Source: Streptomyces sp. NBC_00249
Lineage (GTDB): Bacteria; Actinomycetota; Actinomycetes; Streptomycetales; Streptomycetaceae
Assembly (NCBI RefSeq): GCF_026342355.1
Contig: NZ_JAPEMV010000002.1
Location: forward strand, 434,001 to 498,000
Direction: 5' to 3'
Length of the DNA stretch: 64,000 nt
Part shown: positions 51,983-61,086 of the stretch, piece by piece
Numbering within the stretch: position 1 is the first letter of the stretch
Layout of the letters: each line of letters opens with the position of its first letter
Made by a program: the position numbers and the translations under genes
Notes under the pieces: generated by a model
Database searches by the model: none
What the model was told of the DNA's origin: nothing
What the model saw: only the letters and a program-made list of their open reading frames with translations

Positions 51983-54379
51983 TCAGGCGGCCTTGGTGAA
52001 GGAGACCTCCGCCGGGGCGAGGGCCAGTTCCAGTACCTGGCGTACGTCCGTCACCGGGTGCACCTCCAGCCCCTCCAGCACCTCGGCGGGGACGTCGTCG
52101 AGGTCGGCCTCGTTGCGCTTGGGGATGATCACGGTGGTCAGGCCGGCCCGGTGGGCGGCGAGCAGCTTCTGCTTCACCCCGCCGATGGGCAGGACCCGTC
52201 CGGTCAGCGAGACCTCGCCGGTCATGGCGACGTCGGTGCGGACCTGGCGTCCCGAGAGCAGGGAGGCCAGTGCGGTCGTCATCGTGATGCCGGCGCTGGG
52301 GCCGTCCTTGGGCACGGCCCCGGCCGGGAAGTGGATGTGCACGCCCCGGTCCTTGAGGTCGGCGACGGGGAGCTCCAGTTCCGCGCCGTGCGAGCGCAGG
52401 AAGCTGAGGGCGATCTGGGCCGACTCCTTCATGACGTCGCCGAGCTGGCCGGTGAGGGTGAGCCCGGCGGCGCCGGTCTCGGGGTCGGCGAGGGAGGCCT
52501 CGACGAAGAGGACGTCGCCGCCGGCTCCGGTCACGGCGAGGCCGGTGGCCACGCCGGGGACGGCGGTGCGCCGCTCGGCGGGGTCCTGGGCGGACTCCGG
52601 GACGTGGTGCGGGCGTCCGATCAGGGCGCGCAGCTCGCCGGCGCCGATGGTGAAGGGCAGCTCCCGCCGGCCCAGCTCGTGCTGGGAGGCCACCTTGCGC
52701 AGCAGCCGGGCGATGGACCGCTCCAGGGTGCGCACGCCGGCCTCGCGGGTGTACTCGCCGGCGAGCTTGCGCAGTGCCTCCTCCTCCAGGACCACTTCGT
52801 CGGCTCCGAGTCCGGCGCGGTCGAGCTGGCGGGGCAGCAGGTGGTCGCGGGCGATGACGACCTTCTCGTCCTCGGTGTAGCCGTCGAGCCGGACGAGTTC
52901 CATGCGGTCGGCGAGGGCTTCGGGGATGGCTTCCAGGACGTTGGCGGTGGCGAGGAAGACCACGTCGCTGAGGTCGAGCTCCACCTCCAGGTAGTGGTCG
53001 CGGAAGGTGTGGTTCTGGGCGGGGTCGAGGACTTCGAGGAGGGCGGCGGCGGGGTCCCCGCGGAAGTCGGAGCCCACCTTGTCGATCTCGTCGAGGAGCA
53101 CGACCGGGTTCATGGACCCGGCTTCCTTGATGGCGCGGACGATGCGGCCGGGCAGCGCGCCGACGTAGGTGCGGCGGTGGCCGCGGACCTCGGCCTCGTC
53201 CCGTACGCCGCCGAGGGCGACGCGGACGAACTTGCGGCCCATGGCGTGGGCCACCGATTCCCCGAGGGAGGTCTTCCCGACGCCGGGCGGGCCCACGAGG
53301 GCGAGGACGGCCCCGCCGCGGCGGCCGCCGATGACGCCGAGGCCGCGCTCGCCGCGGCGCTTGCGGACGGCGAGGTACTCGGTGATGCGGTCCTTCACGT
53401 CGCTGAGGCCCGCGTGCTCGGCGTCGAGGATGGCGCGGGCGCCCTGGATGTCGTACTGGTCCTCGGTGCGCTCGTTCCAGGGCAGTTCGAGGACGGTGTC
53501 CAGCCAGGTGCGGATCCAGGAGCCCTCGGGGCTCTGGTCGCTGGACCGCTCCAGCTTGTCGACCTCCTTGAGGGCGGCCTCCCGTACCTTCTCGGGCAGG
53601 TCGGCGGCCTCGACGCGGCTGCGGTAGTCGTCGGACTCCTCGCCCTCCTTCTCGCCGCCCAGTTCGCGCAGCTCCTTGCGCACGGCTTCCAGCTGGCGGC
53701 GCAGGAGGAACTCGCGCTGCTGCTTCTCGACGCCGTCCTGGACGTCCTTGGCGATGGACTCGGCGACGTCCTGTTCGGCGAGGTGGTCGCTGAGGGCCTT
53801 GACGGCGAGCTTGAGGCGGGCGACCGGGTCGGCGGTCTCCAGCAGCTCCACCTTCTGGGCGACCGTCAGGAAGGGCGAGTAGCCGGAGTTGTCGGCGAGG
53901 GCCGAGACCCCTTCGATCTGCTGGACGCGGTCGACGACCTGCCAGGCGCCGCGCTTCTTGAGCCAGCTGGTGGCGAGGGCCTTGTACTCCTTGACGAGCT
54001 CGGTGACCGATCCGGGGAGCGGGTCGGGCACCTGCTCGTCGACGGTCTCGCCCTCGACCCAGAGCGCCGCGCCGGGCCCGGTGGTGCCGGCGCCGATCCG
54101 GACCCGGCCGCGGCCGCGGATCAGCGCCCCCGGATCGCCGTCGGAGAGCCGCCCGACCTGCTCGACGGTGCCCAGCACTCCGGTGCCGGCGTACGTGCCG
54201 TCGACCCGCGGTACGAGCAGCACCCGGGGCTTCCCGCTCCCGGCCGCCGCCTGCGCGGCCTCGACGGCACCGCGCACCTCGGGGTCGGACAGGTCCAGCG
54301 GGACGACCATCCCGGGCAGCACGACCTCGTCGTCAAGCGGCAGCACGGGCAGGGTGAGCGTTACGGACGTCGAAGCCAT
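51983..54379 (-). CDS. lon: ATP-dependent protease Lon
   Basis: The protein has 798 residues. LON substrate domain (TLPVLPLDDEVVLPGMVVPL), AAA domain with Walker A LALVGPPGVGKTSLGESVAH (about residue 363), NPVVLLDEIDKVGSD (Walker B) and ATANVLEAIPEALADRME, and a C-terminal protease with KDGPSAGITMTTALASLLSG (Ser about 696) and LPIGGVKQKLLAAHRAG (Lys about 738). It degrades misfolded and regulatory proteins in the cytosol. GGAGGG precedes the ATG. The HAIR site at 54401 suggests HspR control. Confidence 0.97.
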   Translation of the reverse strand: MASTSVTLTLPVLPLDDEVVLPGMVVPLDLSDPEVRGAVEAAQAAAGSGKPRVLLVPRVDGTYAGTGVLGTVEQVGRLSDGDPGALIRGRGRVRIGAGTTGPGAALWVEGETVDEQVPDPLPGSVTELVKEYKALATSWLKKRGAWQVVDRVQQIEGVSALADNSGYSPFLTVAQKVELLETADPVARLKLAVKALSDHLAEQDVAESIAKDVQDGVEKQQREFLLRRQLEAVRKELRELGGEKEGEESDDYRSRVEAADLPEKVREAALKEVDKLERSSDQSPEGSWIRTWLDTVLELPWNERTEDQYDIQGARAILDAEHAGLSDVKDRITEYLAVRKRRGERGLGVIGGRRGGAVLALVGPPGVGKTSLGESVAHAMGRKFVRVALGGVRDEAEVRGHRRTYVGALPGRIVRAIKEAGSMNPVVLLDEIDKVGSDFRGDPAAALLEVLDPAQNHTFRDHYLEVELDLSDVVFLATANVLEAIPEALADRMELVRLDGYTEDEKVVIARDHLLPRQLDRAGLGADEVVLEEEALRKLAGEYTREAGVRTLERSIARLLRKVASQHELGRRELPFTIGAGELRALIGRPHHVPESAQDPAERRTAVPGVATGLAVTGAGGDVLFVEASLADPETGAAGLTLTGQLGDVMKESAQIALSFLRSHGAELELPVADLKDRGVHIHFPAGAVPKDGPSAGITMTTALASLLSGRQVRTDVAMTGEVSLTGRVLPIGGVKQKLLAAHRAGLTTVIIPKRNEADLDDVPAEVLEGLEVHPVTDVRQVLELALAPAEVSFTKAA

Positions 54380-54400
54380 GATCTTCCCTCCGGCAGTGAA

Positions 54401-54421
54401 GTTGAGCTATGCCGACTCAAT
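54401..54421. promoter_or_regulatory. HAIR-like HspR operator upstream of lon
   Basis: GTTGAGC-TATGCCG-ACTCAAT matches the HAIR consensus CTTGAGT-N7-ACTCAAG at 11 of 14 arm positions with the exact N7 spacing. HspR represses dnaK, clpB and lon in S. coelicolor, so this is a coherent placement 22 bp upstream of the lon start. Confidence 0.85.
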
Positions 54422-54549
54422 GCATCTGCGCCCTCCAATGTTCCCCAACACCCGTTCGCCTGGGGCGAACAGCACGACGATCCGCCGTTCGGGGGGCTTT
54501 GTCCGGCACCCCTTCTGCGGGACGCGCGATGTCCGATAGCCATGGCGGC

Positions 54550-54891
54550 ATGACCTTCCTCAGGACGAAACTCCGCACGACGGCCGCCGTCGCACTGACC
54601 ATCGGCACCCTGGCCCTGCTGCCGACCTCCGCCAGCGCGGGAACGGCCGCGGCCCCGGCCTCCCTCGCGGGCTGCGGCTGGAACGAGGGCAGGGGCGGCG
54701 AACGGGCCTACTACGAGCACTGCGCCACCGATACGAACGTGTGGATCCAGGTCAAGCGGTGGCCCCGGTCCAACTACCACCGCTGCGTCGGACCCGGCCG
54801 GACCAACCTGGACGCCGACGCCACCGGCGCCTGGTACGACAGCAACTACCGGGGCGGCCTCTGTTCCCACCCGGGAGACACCGGGGACTGA
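54550..54891 (+). CDS. Small secreted protein (DUF6355-like)
   Basis: The protein has 113 residues. Signal peptide MTFLRTKLRTTAAVALTIGT, then LALLPTSASAG, is followed by a mature part with four cysteines: GCGWNEGRGGERAYYEHCAT, WIQVKRWPRSNYHRCVGPGR, GLCSHPG. Two disulfides are likely. The mature part resembles DUF6355, small exported actinobacterial proteins of unknown function. It is divergent from lon; a start at 54409 would read through the lon promoter. Confidence 0.68.
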   Translation: MTFLRTKLRTTAAVALTIGTLALLPTSASAGTAAAPASLAGCGWNEGRGGERAYYEHCATDTNVWIQVKRWPRSNYHRCVGPGRTNLDADATGAWYDSNYRGGLCSHPGDTGD

Positions 54892-54894
54892 CCC

Positions 54895-55653
54895 TCAGGG
54901 CGCCGATACGCGGATGTCACCCGAGGTCGTGCGGACGGCGAGGGCGGCTCGGGCCTCCGGGGCGACCGGGACGGTGATGTCGCGGTCGCCCGAGGTGCTG
55001 GAGGCGTCCACCCGGTAGGGCCCGGCGCCGGGGACCTTGAGGGTGACGTCGCCCGAGGTGGCGGTGACCGACACCGAGTCCGGGGCCCGCGTGAAGCCCA
55101 GGGTGGCGTTGCCCGAGCCGGAGCGGACCTCGGCCTCCGGGCCGTTCAGGGCGGTGCCGGTGATGTCGCCCGAGGAGGTGCGGACCTTCAGCGGGCCCGC
55201 GATCCGCTCGGCCCGTACGTCACCGGAGTCCGAGTCCAGCTCGGCGGCGGCCACACCCGTCACCGTGATCCGGCCGCTGCTGTTGCCGACCTTGACCTTC
55301 GCCGAGGCGGGCACCTCCAGGCGGTAGTCGGTCCAGCAGGTATCGGCGCAGCCCTCGCTGAAGGTCAGCACCCCGTGGGAGACCTGCTGGCCGGGGGTGG
55401 GGGTGCGGTCGCCCCGGTAGTGCACGGTGCGGTGGACGACGACGCCCGGACCGCTGCCCGGGGTGACCTCGACGGAGCCGCGCCGCACGCCCGTGAGCTC
55501 CACGGCGGTGACCGCCCCGGCGACGGTGGCGTCGGCGGAGGCGGTCCGCATCCGGCCCTCCTCGGCGAAGGAACAGCCCGACACGAGGAGCACGCCGGCC
55601 AGGGCGGTGGCTCCGAGTGCCGTACGGACGAGTGAGGTGGTGTGGGATGCCAT
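54895..55653 (-). CDS. DUF4097-type lipoprotein
   Basis: The protein has 252 residues with a lipobox (LAGVLLVSGCSFAE). The body is a repeated beta-strand adhesin-like (DUF4097) pattern with repeated TSSGDITG, TSGDVTLKVPG, TSGDIRVSAP and SDSGDVRAERIAG. It is exposed at the cell surface or periplasmic face. It is convergent with the small secreted gene (3 bp between stop codons). Function unknown. Confidence 0.85.
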   Translation of the reverse strand: MASHTTSLVRTALGATALAGVLLVSGCSFAEEGRMRTASADATVAGAVTAVELTGVRRGSVEVTPGSGPGVVVHRTVHYRGDRTPTPGQQVSHGVLTFSEGCADTCWTDYRLEVPASAKVKVGNSSGRITVTGVAAAELDSDSGDVRAERIAGPLKVRTSSGDITGTALNGPEAEVRSGSGNATLGFTRAPDSVSVTATSGDVTLKVPGAGPYRVDASSTSGDRDITVPVAPEARAALAVRTTSGDIRVSAP

Positions 55654-55718
55654 ACCGAGAAGCCTGTCCGGGAGCGGGCCGGAACGCGCTGGTGCCGGTA
55701 CCCGGATCCGGGGTGGGG

Positions 55719-56630
55719 CTACCCCCCGGCCGCCCCCGTCACCACCGGCCGGTGCGGCGCGGGCACGCCCCACTCGCTCCACGAGCCGTCGTACACCGCC
55801 AGGCCCTCCCCGTACCCCGCCAGCGTGGCGCCGAGCGCGAGCACGCAGGCCGTGACCCCGGAACCGCAGCTGAAGTAGAGCCGCTCCCGGTCCCCGGCCA
55901 GCTCCCGGAACGCCGCGCGGAGCTCCCCGGCGGGCCGCATCAGGCCGCCGCCCTGCTGGAGTTCACCGAACGGCAGGTTCAGCGCGCCCGGCATGTGGCC
56001 GCCGCGCAGCCCCGGCCGGGGCTCGGGGGCGGTCCCGGCGAACCGCTCCCGGGTACGGGCGTCGAGCACCGCCGCACCCGGATCGGCCAGGGCCCGCGCG
56101 ACCGCGTCGGCGTCGACGAGCAGCCCGTCCCGGGGCCGGGCGGTGAAGGAGCCGCGCGGGCCCTCGTACGCCGCCGCACGCTCCTCGACGGGCAGCCCGG
56201 CAACGATCCACGCGGGCAGCCCCCCGTCGAGGACGGCGACCCGGTCGAAGCCCATGGCGCGCAGCATCCACCAGGCACGGGCGCTGGAGTAGATCCCGGC
56301 GGCGTCGTAGACGACCACGGTGTCGGTGTCCTCGACGCCGAGCGCCCGCACGGCATCGGTGAACGCGTCGGCCCCCGGCATGGTGTGCGGGGCGGCGGCC
56401 GCATGATCGGACAGGTCCCCGTCAAGGTCAAAGGGCCGCGCCCCCGGAATCCGCACACTCCCGCCCCGATACGCACCGACGGAAGCGTCGAGCACCACCA
56501 CCCCCTCCACCCCGACCCGCTCGGCCACCCAGTCGACCCCGACCAGGGGCCCGGTCAGCCCCAAACCGACGGACACAGCACTCTCGAATGCGGGCACACG
56601 GACCTCCAGGGCCACAGCGGAAAACCCCAT
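55719..56630 (-). CDS. Thiosulfate/3-mercaptopyruvate sulfurtransferase (two rhodanese domains)
   Basis: About 303 residues from the ATG at 56630. Two rhodanese domains: first GVVVLDASVGAYRGGSVRIP and VVVYDAAGIYSSARAWWMLR; second AAVLDARTRERFAG, HMPGALNLPFGELQQGG and the catalytic loop YFSCGSGVTACVLAL (CGSGVTA, SseA-type). It transfers sulfane sulfur, probably from 3-mercaptopyruvate. A GTG about 54 bp downstream is also plausible as start. A 142-bp palindromic element lies 55 bp upstream. Confidence 0.9.
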   Translation of the reverse strand: MGFSAVALEVRVPAFESAVSVGLGLTGPLVGVDWVAERVGVEGVVVLDASVGAYRGGSVRIPGARPFDLDGDLSDHAAAAPHTMPGADAFTDAVRALGVEDTDTVVVYDAAGIYSSARAWWMLRAMGFDRVAVLDGGLPAWIVAGLPVEERAAAYEGPRGSFTARPRDGLLVDADAVARALADPGAAVLDARTRERFAGTAPEPRPGLRGGHMPGALNLPFGELQQGGGLMRPAGELRAAFRELAGDRERLYFSCGSGVTACVLALGATLAGYGEGLAVYDGSWSEWGVPAPHRPVVTGAAGG

Positions 56631-56684
56631 CCTCGTACACCCGCCCACCACCACAACGGGCCTGCTCGGGAACGACGGACTTGA

Positions 56685-56826
56685 GGGGTCGGGGGCGGGG
56701 TGGGGTGTCGTCCGGGATGTAAAACGTGATTTGTTGGCGCGCGGTACCTCGTATCCAACGAAGCACCGGACGGGGCGCCATAAATCATGCCTATCCCGGA
56801 CGGCACCCCACCCCGCCCCCGACCCC
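56685..56826 (-). repeat. 142-bp element with 34-bp terminal inverted repeats (copy B)
   Basis: Same length and ends as copy A at 31935-32076 but inverted. The central part (GGTGCTTCGT and ATACGAGGTACC on the minus strand) pairs into a 10-bp stem with two wobble pairs, whereas copy A pairs CCGCAG with CTGCGG there. It sits between the glycosyltransferase stop and the sulfurtransferase start. Confidence 0.88.
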
Positions 56827-56846
56827 GCCCCCACCTCCCCCCGGCC

Positions 56847-58196
56847 TCAACCGCAGCCGCCGGGCCAGGCGTAAACGACCACCCGCGCCCCCCGCACCCC
56901 CGTCACCGAGCACCGCTCGAACCCGGCGGCCAGGGCCTCGCGTTTGGCCGCCTCGCCCGGGTACGGGTCCAGCGGCTGCCCGGCCGGGTCGAGGAGCGCG
57001 ATCACCCGGGGGGACCGCGACAGGCCCTCCCGGATCCGCTCCGGCGGCAGCTCGGCGCCGTGCAGGGTGCCCGAGTCGCGCGGGGACCGCTCCAGGGCCA
57101 CGTCGCGCAGGCCCCCGTACACCCCGGGCGAGGACAGCAGCCACTCGCGCCGCCGGGACGGCATGAAGAGCACGGCGTCCCCCGGCCGGGCAAGTTCCCG
57201 TACGACGGCTGCGACGCCGAGCGCGTCGTCCTTGCGGCTCTCAGGGGTCCGCAGCCACCCCGACCACACCGCGGCGGGCACCAGCAGCGCCGCCACCAGC
57301 GGCCACGCCCACCGGACGCGCGCCCCGGCGAGCCGGGTCCCGGCGAGGAGGGCGAGCCCGGCCAGGGCGTAGAGGACGTACCGGTCGACGTACCAGGGGT
57401 GCACCAGCGACACGACCATCAGCAGTCCGGGCGGCAGCAGGGCCAGCGGTACGGCCACCCGTACGAGCGCCCGGTCCGCGCCCCGGGCGAGCAGCAGCAC
57501 CGCCGCCACGAGCACCCCGTACGCCGCCCAGTCCTGCCAGCTCGGCCGCCCGAGCCACCCCAGCTGCGCCTGGGCCTGCCTGGCGCTGACCACGGCCAGC
57601 GGCAACACCCCGGCCACCACCGCGCCGGCGCCCCACCGCCAACCGCGCGAGCGCCACGCGGCGGGGGCGTGCGCGAGCAGGGCCAGTACGGCGAACTCGT
57701 GCAGCCAGCAGCCCAGCAGCAGCACGGCCGCGTAGCCGGCCCACCGCTCGCGCAGCATCAGGTACGTCGCCCAGACCACGGCGGCGGCGACCAGCCCGTA
57801 CGAGCGTCCCTCCTGGGCGTACATCTGCACGGGCGGCAGCAGCGCGTACCCGCACCCGGAGAACAGCGCGGCCCGCGCGGGCCGCGCGGGCCGCGCGGGC
57901 TCCCCCCGCCCACGAGCGAGCCGGTGCGCGACGGCGGCCACCCCGGCCGCGGCGAGGGCCGTGCCCACGACGGAGGGCAGGCGCAGCGCCCACAGCCCCC
58001 CGTCCCAAAAACCGAAGACACCGTGCATGAACAGGTAGTACAGCCCGTGCACGGCGTCGACCCGCCCGAGCAGCTCCCACAGCGCGCCCAGCGGCCGGTG
58101 GGCGACCTGCCAGGTGGTGGATTCGTCGCGCCACATGCTGCCGCCGCCGGGCCCGCGCTCCAGCCCGGCAAGGCCGAGCACGAGCGCGAGCAACAC
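56847..58196 (-). CDS. Polytopic membrane glycosyltransferase (GT39/mannosyltransferase-like)
   Basis: About 450 residues from a GTG at 58196; a short upstream extension is likely since helix 1 seems to start at LAPWRWLP. GSMWRDESTTWQVAHRPLG carries the Asp-Glu pair typical of GT-C enzymes, then about 9 further helices (GYAAVLLLGCWLHEFAVLAL, WPLVAALLVPAAVWSGWL) and a C-terminal soluble part (AVLFMPSRRREWLLSSPG). It should transfer sugars from a polyprenyl phosphate donor at the membrane. It is divergent from the lipoprotein gene at 58308. Confidence 0.82.
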   Translation of the reverse strand: MLLALVLGLAGLERGPGGGSMWRDESTTWQVAHRPLGALWELLGRVDAVHGLYYLFMHGVFGFWDGGLWALRLPSVVGTALAAAGVAAVAHRLARGRGEPARPARPARAALFSGCGYALLPPVQMYAQEGRSYGLVAAAVVWATYLMLRERWAGYAAVLLLGCWLHEFAVLALLAHAPAAWRSRGWRWGAGAVVAGVLPLAVVSARQAQAQLGWLGRPSWQDWAAYGVLVAAVLLLARGADRALVRVAVPLALLPPGLLMVVSLVHPWYVDRYVLYALAGLALLAGTRLAGARVRWAWPLVAALLVPAAVWSGWLRTPESRKDDALGVAAVVRELARPGDAVLFMPSRRREWLLSSPGVYGGLRDVALERSPRDSGTLHGAELPPERIREGLSRSPRVIALLDPAGQPLDPYPGEAAKREALAAGFERCSVTGVRGARVVVYAWPGGCG

Positions 58197-58307
58197 GGGC
58201 AGCCAGCGCCAAGGGGCCAGGTGGCGGATGACGGCCTCCGGGGTGCTTTCCGTCGAGGGGCGGGGACTCCATACTCGGGGTTCGGTCCGAGACCCGCGGA
58301 GGTGGGT

Positions 58308-58886
58308 GTGCGAAGGTTCCGATCGGCCGGTGGCGCGGCGGTGGTCCTGGCGGTCGTGGCGGTGCTGTGCGGGTGCGGTGCGGGCTCCGCGCCGGAGCCG
58401 GGCGGGCCCGCGCAGGGCCCCGGTTCCGCGGCCCCCACCACCGCGCAGCCGCAGTCCCAGGCCCCGACCCCGACCCCGACCCCGCCGCAGCCCTCCCCCG
58501 GCGGGACCCCGCCCTCCACCCCACCCCCCTCGGCGGACCCGACGGCCGCGCTCCTGGTCTCCGTCGTCCGCAGCGGCGGCTTCGCGGGCCGCACCTCGGG
58601 CCTGCTCGTCAAGGGCGACGGCTCCTGGACCCTCGTGGACGACAAGGCGCGTACGACGGGCAGCGGCAAACTGGCCCCGGCCGCCCTGGACACCCTGCGC
58701 GGCGCGCTGCGCGACGCGGACCTCGCCCACCTGCCCCGGACCATGAAGGCCGACCCGCCGGTCTACGACGGGTTCACCTACGCGTTCACGTACGGCGGTT
58801 ACTCGGTCGCCGCCGACCAGGACGCCCTCACGCCCGGCCTGGAGAACGTCCTGGCGGCCCTCCCCGGTTTCAGCCCCGCCCCGTAG
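58308..58886 (+). CDS. Putative lipoprotein
   Basis: The protein has 192 residues from a GTG with GGAGGTG upstream. Signal with lipobox (AVVLAVVAVLCGCGAG) is followed by a Thr/Pro/Gln linker (TAQPQSQAPTPTPTPPQPSP) and a 100-residue domain: LLVSVVRSGGFAGRTSGLLV, ALDTLRGALRDADLAHLPRT and YDGFTYAFTYGGYSVAADQD. It matches small exported actinobacterial lipoproteins of unknown function. Confidence 0.85.
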   Translation: MRRFRSAGGAAVVLAVVAVLCGCGAGSAPEPGGPAQGPGSAAPTTAQPQSQAPTPTPTPPQPSPGGTPPSTPPPSADPTAALLVSVVRSGGFAGRTSGLLVKGDGSWTLVDDKARTTGSGKLAPAALDTLRGALRDADLAHLPRTMKADPPVYDGFTYAFTYGGYSVAADQDALTPGLENVLAALPGFSPAP

Positions 58887-59011
58887 CCGCCCCGCCGCGG
58901 GGAGCCGCGGGGCGGGCGTCAGCCTGCGTCCCCTGTCCGAACCCCGCATAGCCGCAGGCCGGTGCCTCCTCTACGCTGCACCCCATCACGCGGGATCTTC
59001 AGGGGCGGGAC

Positions 59012-59752
59012 ATGGAACAGACACACACCACCCACAACGGCGCCGCGGCCACCCCAGGTGCCCAGCGGCGCGTGCTCGTGGTCGAGGACGACCGCACCAT
59101 CGCCGACGCCATCGCGGCCCGGCTGCGCGCCGAGGGCTTCCAGGTGCAGGCCGCGTACGACGGCCCGGCCGCCGTGGCGGCGGCCGAGAGCTGGCTGCCC
59201 GAGCTGCTGGTGCTGGACGTCATGCTGCCCGGCTTCGACGGGCTGGAGGTGTGCCGGCGGGTCCAGGCGCAGCGGCCGGTCCCGGTGCTGATGCTGACCG
59301 CCCGGGACGACGAGACCGACATGCTGGTCGGTCTCGGGGTCGGGGCGGACGACTACATGACGAAGCCGTTCTCGATGCGTGAGCTGGCCGCGCGGGTCCA
59401 CGTACTGCTGCGGCGGGTGGAGCGGGCCACGCTGGCCGCGCACGCCCCGCGCGGGGCGACGCTGCGGCTGGGCGATCTGGAGATCGACCACGCGCAGCGC
59501 CGGGTCCGGGTGCAGTCGGAGGACGTGCACCTGACGCCGACCGAGTTCGACCTGCTGGTGTGCCTGGCGGGGACCCCGCGGGCGGTGCTCTCGCGGGAGC
59601 AGCTCCTCGCCGAGGTGTGGGACTGGGCCGACGCGTCGGGGACCCGTACGGTCGACAGCCACATCAAGGCCCTGCGCCGGAAGATCGGCGCGGAGCGGAT
59701 CCGTACCGTCCACGGCGTCGGGTACGCCCTGGAGACACCGGCCCAGACGTGA
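59012..59752 (+). CDS. OmpR/PhoB-family response regulator
   Basis: The protein has 246 residues. Receiver RRVLVVEDDRTIADAIAARL, phospho-site ELLVLDVMLPGFDGLEVCR (Asp about 69), VLMLTARDDETDMLVGLGVG, DDYMTKPFSMRELAARV. The C-terminal winged-helix has LRLGDLEIDHAQRRVRVQSE, LTPTEFDLLVCLAGTPRAVL, TVDSHIKALRRKIG. It overlaps the histidine kinase start (GTGA) and probably regulates genes near the 2-oxoglutarate gene. Confidence 0.95.
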   Translation: MEQTHTTHNGAAATPGAQRRVLVVEDDRTIADAIAARLRAEGFQVQAAYDGPAAVAAAESWLPELLVLDVMLPGFDGLEVCRRVQAQRPVPVLMLTARDDETDMLVGLGVGADDYMTKPFSMRELAARVHVLLRRVERATLAAHAPRGATLRLGDLEIDHAQRRVRVQSEDVHLTPTEFDLLVCLAGTPRAVLSREQLLAEVWDWADASGTRTVDSHIKALRRKIGAERIRTVHGVGYALETPAQT

Positions 59753-60828
59753 GCGGCCGGCACCCCGGGCCGGGGTTGCGGCCCTACTCGCCGTTCTCGA
59801 TCAAGACGAAGCTGGGCGTGCTCGTCGTGGTCTCGGTGTTCATCACGACGGGTCTGCTGATGGTGGCCCTGCGGACCGAGACCGAGCTGCGGTTCATCAC
59901 GGTGTTCTCGGTGATCGCCTCGATGCTGATCACCCAGTTCGTGGCGCACGGTCTGACGGCGCCGCTGGACGACATGACGCGGGTGGCTCGGGCGATATCC
60001 CACGGGGACTACACGCGCCGGGTGCGCGGGGCGGGGCGCCGCGACGAGCTGGGCGACCTGGCGTCGACGATCAATTTGATGGCGGACGACCTCGAGGCGG
60101 TGGACAGGCACCGTAAAGAACTGGTCGCGAACGTCTCGCACGAGCTGCGCACGCCGATCGCGGCGCTGCGGGCGGTGCTGGAGAACGTGGTGGACGGGGT
60201 CTCGGCCGCCGATCCGGAGACCATGCGCACGATGCTGAAGCAGACGGAGCGCCTGGGCCGGCTCGTGGAGACGCTGCTGGACCTGTCGCGGGTGGACAAC
60301 GGGGTGGTGCCGTTGAAGGCGCGCCGCTTCGAGGTGTGGCCGTACCTGTCGGGGGTGCTGAAGGAGTCGGGGCTGGCGGCGGCCGGCCGGCCGGGGCTGT
60401 CGACGGGCTCGGGCGGGCACACCCGCAACGACGTCCACCTGCACCTGGACGTGTTCCCGCCGGAGCTGACGGCGTACGCGGACGCGGAGCGGCTGCACCA
60501 GGTGGTGGCGAACCTCATCGACAACGCGGTCAAGCACAGTCCGCCGCACGGCCGGGTCACGGTCCGGGCGCGGGCCGGCGGCGCGCCCGGGAGCCTGGCC
60601 CTGGAGGTCGTCGACGAGGGGCCGGGGATACCGGAGGCGGAGCGCCACCGGGTGTTCGAGCGGTTCAACCGGGGGTCGGCCCGGGGCGGCGACGGGGGCA
60701 CCGGGCTGGGCCTGGCGATCGCCCGTTGGGCCGTCGGCCTGCACGGAGGGGACATCGGCGTGGCCGAATCGTCACGGGGTTGCCGAATCCTTGTCACCCT
60801 TCCGGGCAGCTCACCGGCGCCGTCTTGA
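59749..60828 (+). CDS. Sensor histidine kinase
   Basis: The protein has 359 residues from a GTG overlapping the regulator stop. Two helices (LGVLVVVSVFITTGLLMVAL and ITVFSVIASMLITQFVAHGL) with almost no extracytoplasmic loop, HAMP, HisKA with ELVANVSHELRTPIAALRAV (His about 131), N-box VVANLIDNAVKHSPPHGRVT, DEGPGIPEAERHRVFERFNR and GTGLGLAIARWAVGLHGGDI. It should phosphorylate the adjacent regulator. The short loop suggests it senses within the membrane or from a partner. Confidence 0.95.
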   Translation: MSGRHPGPGLRPYSPFSIKTKLGVLVVVSVFITTGLLMVALRTETELRFITVFSVIASMLITQFVAHGLTAPLDDMTRVARAISHGDYTRRVRGAGRRDELGDLASTINLMADDLEAVDRHRKELVANVSHELRTPIAALRAVLENVVDGVSAADPETMRTMLKQTERLGRLVETLLDLSRVDNGVVPLKARRFEVWPYLSGVLKESGLAAAGRPGLSTGSGGHTRNDVHLHLDVFPPELTAYADAERLHQVVANLIDNAVKHSPPHGRVTVRARAGGAPGSLALEVVDEGPGIPEAERHRVFERFNRGSARGGDGGTGLGLAIARWAVGLHGGDIGVAESSRGCRILVTLPGSSPAPS

Positions 60829-61086
60829 CGTAGGCTTCGAGGTGGGAAGGACATGATCTCGGCCACATGTGCCCGGGGTCGTCAGGGGTGCGAAGCCAGG
60901 GGGCCGCAACCTGGATGTCCCCTACCCGAACCACGCGTGTTTCCCGCCATTGGACGTGGCGAAACCCGCCGTTCGGTGTGACCTGCACGACGGAAGTCCC
61001 GCCCGGCCTGCAGGACACCGCCGAGGAGGCGTAGCCTTTATTCCCGCTGTCCATACCTTGTGAAGCGGAAGAGGGCGGTTGCCGCC

